Shown here piece by piece: positions 61,671 to 64,000 of a stretch of 64,000 nucleotides of DNA. The DNA comes from Morella rubra (taxonomy: Eukaryota; Streptophyta; Magnoliopsida; Fagales; Myricaceae), in NCBI GenBank assembly GCA_003952965.2, contig CM025850.1, forward strand, positions 15,854,058 through 15,918,057, written 5' to 3'. Made by a program: the position numbers and the translations under genes. Each line of letters begins with the position of its first letter. Position 1 is the stretch's first letter. A model generated the notes under the pieces. That model made no database searches and was not told where the DNA came from. It saw only the letters and a program-made list of their open reading frames with translations.

Positions 61671-61678
61671 TATATAAT
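61671..61678 (+). promoter_or_regulatory. Probable TATA box of the SAUR-like gene
   Basis: TATATAAT, 439 bases before the ATG at 62110, preceded by GC-rich sequence with CACGCG-type elements. A long CT- and CA-rich leader follows. No auxin response element (TGTCTC) was checked exhaustively. Confidence 0.4.
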
Positions 61679-62109
61679 GCAAGTCGGCAGTCGTATTCCA
61701 ATTCCTAACACCCAAGAGATTCTTCCTCACTCCAACGGCTCCATTGCCAGCAAAACCCGAAGCTGGCAAATAACAGAGAGGCACATCTGCACAAACCAAT
61801 ATAACTCGTCGGTTTGTAAAGACTTTCGTCTCTCTGGTCGGTAGTTTGGCCTATTCAATACGATCCTTTGGGCATCCTTTAGTCCTATTCTCGTCAATTC
61901 CTTCGCTTTCACTTCCAAACGGCAAACACCCAAGATCCAGAAACCACCCACAAGACACATTCCCATTTACATATAGTCTCGTTAACATTACTCATTCATT
62001 CGCATAATCCCTTTCACCAACCAAGAGATCTTAGACTCGCTCTCGCTTTATGACCATTTTCCATTAGTATCATCATATAGAACTCTTGGCACGCAAAAAG
62101 TATTTGCTA

Positions 62110-62490
62110 ATGGATTGCTTGGTATTGCCGCTGGCTCTCATGAGGAGGTGCTACACGGGGAGGTCACGGCTAGGATACCGGCCTTTGGCGGATGATGGTT
62201 TCGACGAGTCGGGGCAGCTAGTTACGGTGGTAGTCGGAAAGGAGAAGAGAGAGTTCTTGGTGGATTCATTCGTCTTAGAAGCTAACCCCTTTCGGGCTTT
62301 GATCGAGATGATGAAGAAGGATGATCGTAAGGAGACTCTGGGCACCGAGAGAAGCAAGAAGAGGGTGATTTTTGTAGATGTGGACGCCATTTTGTTCGAG
62401 CACATGTTGTGGTTGATGCATAACGATTGTTCGTCTTTGTTTAAGCTCAACCTCAAGGAGATAATTGACTTCTATGCTCAAGATTATTAG
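62110..62490 (+). CDS. SAUR-like auxin-responsive family protein
   Basis: Single-exon gene of 126 residues. The ATG at 62110 gives MDCLVLPLALMRRCY, the N-terminus I would expect; the frame extends 24 nt upstream without another ATG. The core reads GYRPLADDGFDESGQLVTVV, then VGKEKREFLVDSFVLEANPF, then RVIFVDVDAILFEHMLWLMH and NLKEIIDFYAQDY. The hydrophobic V-x-V-G-x-E-K-R-x-F-L-V start and the C-terminal helix match the SAUR domain in a divergent plant subgroup. SAURs are short-lived proteins; some promote cell expansion by inhibiting PP2C-D phosphatases. The frame is intact, with no intron. It has no operon-like neighbours and is probably controlled by its own promoter (TATA at 61671). The family call is from memory of the motif and not from a search. 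Confidence 0.75.
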   Translation: MDCLVLPLALMRRCYTGRSRLGYRPLADDGFDESGQLVTVVVGKEKREFLVDSFVLEANPFRALIEMMKKDDRKETLGTERSKKRVIFVDVDAILFEHMLWLMHNDCSSLFKLNLKEIIDFYAQDY

Positions 62491-63602
62491 AGAAACGGAG
62501 ACACAACCTCATTGTTCATTGATCAGGTACTCCACTAATTTGTGTTGCCTGCGTCCTGCATGAACGCATTACGTACCATATTCTCTCATTCCTTTGATTT
62601 TCAGATTCTCTCTCTTTCTTTTTACTGATCATGATGGTCTATAACCTAACTAATTTTTGTCATTTTAGACCCTTTTTGAGCTAAAATAAGTAAGTTTTTT
62701 CATTCGACAGAGGAATGGGCGACCATATTTGAGAGCCAGTTCCGGACATTGGAGGAATATTGGTATCCATCGTTGATCTGCAACGCTCCTCTGCAAGATA
62801 AAAGAGGAGGGCCCCATTCAGAACTTTGGTGGCACAGCCTGTTCCTAGTTTCTGAACTAATTTTTGTGTCGTACGTTTGTAAAGTGAATTTCTTTTTAAT
62901 TTTTTAGGGTAGGGACGGCAGCCAAACATTGGGAGTTTCACCAAGATTAAAAATATATAAATAATGTAATATGAAGAAGGCTTTTTCTGCCTTTTGAGGA
63001 TTACTCCAAAGTTTTGCCGCGACATATGAAATTTAGATTAGTAAAGCTTTCTTCAAGATTGTCTAACTTATGGTGTTCATGGAATTGAAGGAGTATTCAT
63101 ATATATATATACTACCTTCAAGTGGTTGGGATTAATTAAGCACGTCAATCTCCTATGATCATGAACTAATTTTCTTGCAATTATATATTCCATAAACTTT
63201 AAATTTGCTTAATGTTTGATCAGATTTTGCTGATACTGATCTTTGAGTTCTCCGTCTTAGGATGACGAAACAGCTTGAAATTAACCCTAAAAACCATGCG
63301 ACAACGGGATAGAAAAAGTTATTACTGGTAAATTAAGCAAATTGTTGGGGATCAGAAAGTACCAAATGATCAGGAATTCAGCTAGCATGATGCTTTTGAA
63401 AATTGAACTTTTCTCAAGTTTTTCCATCTTTTAAAGATTGAAAGTTGTTCTGTACCCTATTGTGATTGAAAATTGGTTATTTTGGTTGTCGGGTTAAGAT
63501 TTTATTGTTTTTCTTTGGCTGCCGCTCATAGTTTCTGTTAGAGTGGATTTCTCTGATAGTGTTTAATTAGATTTTAGGCGAGCTAAAATGGGCAGTACAA
63601 AC
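62491..63602. other. SAUR-like 3' UTR and intergenic sequence
   Basis: Likely contains the 3' UTR. A minus-strand frame at 62681-63025 shows no domain. A (TA)n patch lies near 63097. Confidence 0.5.
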
Positions 63603-64000
63603 AGTACAAGAAATTTAACTTTTGGTGTCAAAAGAAATTTGTCACAAAAAACTCTAATTTCATCATGCAGATGGCTCAAGAACTATGTCCTCAAATTGTA
63701 AAGGAAGCTTTTCAAGTCTTGATTTTTTTTCTTTTGTTGTATTTGAATGACCTTTGAACGCACTCTATAGCAAACAAAAGATATCTTTTTGAGACTCCAA
63801 TTCAAACCAAGGATACCAACTTGAGATCTATTTTGTTCAAAAGATTTTGAACACCTTTTGAATGCAATAATCTATTTAGCAAAATTTCAGCTTTATCTTC
63901 GAAGGGCTCTAGAAATGTTCTTCAAGTGCTACTTCAAAGTTAGGCTTTTATCCACTCAAGTTCAAACAAGATATCAACACTTCTCAAAAAGACTTCCTCT
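63603..64000. mobile_element. CACTA-type terminus, element probably continues past the edge
   Basis: CAGTACAAGAAATTTAACTT followed by TTTGGTGTCAAAAGAAATTTGTCAC closely parallels the CACTA end at 36431 (CACTACAAGAAAATTCGC, then TTTGGGTGTCAAAAAAGTTTGTCAC). The third base is G instead of C. The remaining 330 bases to the edge are unassigned. Confidence 0.55.

Noticed and set aside
62681-63025. A 114-codon minus-strand frame downstream of the SAUR-like gene
   Set aside because: No domain, no splice or promoter context, overlaps the probable 3' flank of the plus-strand gene.

Overview
This is a stretch of plant nuclear genome, very probably from a eudicot. It holds spliced plant genes (a ZIP4/SPO22 meiotic TPR gene, an AHL DNA-binding gene, an ankyrin/PGG membrane-protein gene and a SAUR-like gene) in a sea of nested LTR retrotransposons (Copia, Ty3 Tat, Ty3 Tekay-like) plus hAT, CACTA and MITE elements. 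The species cannot be named from the sequence.

Left half (1-30.2 kb) is a transposon nest. A minus-strand Copia element enters from the left edge (gag, primer-binding site and 1.39-kb LTR, 1-1940). A minus-strand Tat-type Ty3 element appears to run from its 3' LTR at 2627-3139 to its gag at about 30.2 kb, split by later insertions between about 4.87 and 18.6 kb. That block contains three copies of one giant LTR family of 3.2-3.55 kb (A minus, B plus, C plus), a second Tekay-like LTR, and a Copia LTR with leader. Copy C is a clean solo LTR with a perfect 5-bp target duplication. The Tat body (18.6-30.2 kb) carries an antisense accessory gene, a roughly 79-bp minisatellite, integrase, RNase H, protease and gag domains, a solo Copia LTR and a complete non-autonomous hAT element. 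A very G-rich, T-poor island of about 840 bp sits where reverse transcriptase would be expected.

Middle (30.2-45.4 kb). Two MITEs precede a seven-exon ankyrin/PGG gene (31.3-35.9 kb, plus strand) whose first exon is a gag-like DUF4219/UBN2 segment; it looks like a pseudogene. A CACTA transposon remnant follows (36.4-38.6 kb), then a Tekay-type Ty3 element (38.8-42.8 kb) that ends abruptly against the LTR end of a different Tat family (42.8-43.8 kb).

Right part (45.4-64 kb). The 3' half of ZIP4 lies on the minus strand (45.5-47.4 kb). A 3.69-kb direct tandem duplication (49.24-56.63 kb) contains a gag-bearing Ty3 fragment, an AHL intron and an AHL PPC-domain exon. The final AHL exon follows at 56.7-56.9 kb. 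ZIP4 and AHL are arranged divergently and both lack their 5' halves, which points to one deletion, rearrangement or assembly join between 47.4 and 48.7 kb. The last gene is a single-exon SAUR-like gene at 62.1 kb. A second CACTA-type terminus begins at 63.6 kb.

I found no clear new biological system. The most useful leads are the double-truncated ZIP4/AHL junction with its duplicated PPC exon, the antisense gene inside the Tat element, the T-depleted island, and the giant LTR family present in both orientations.
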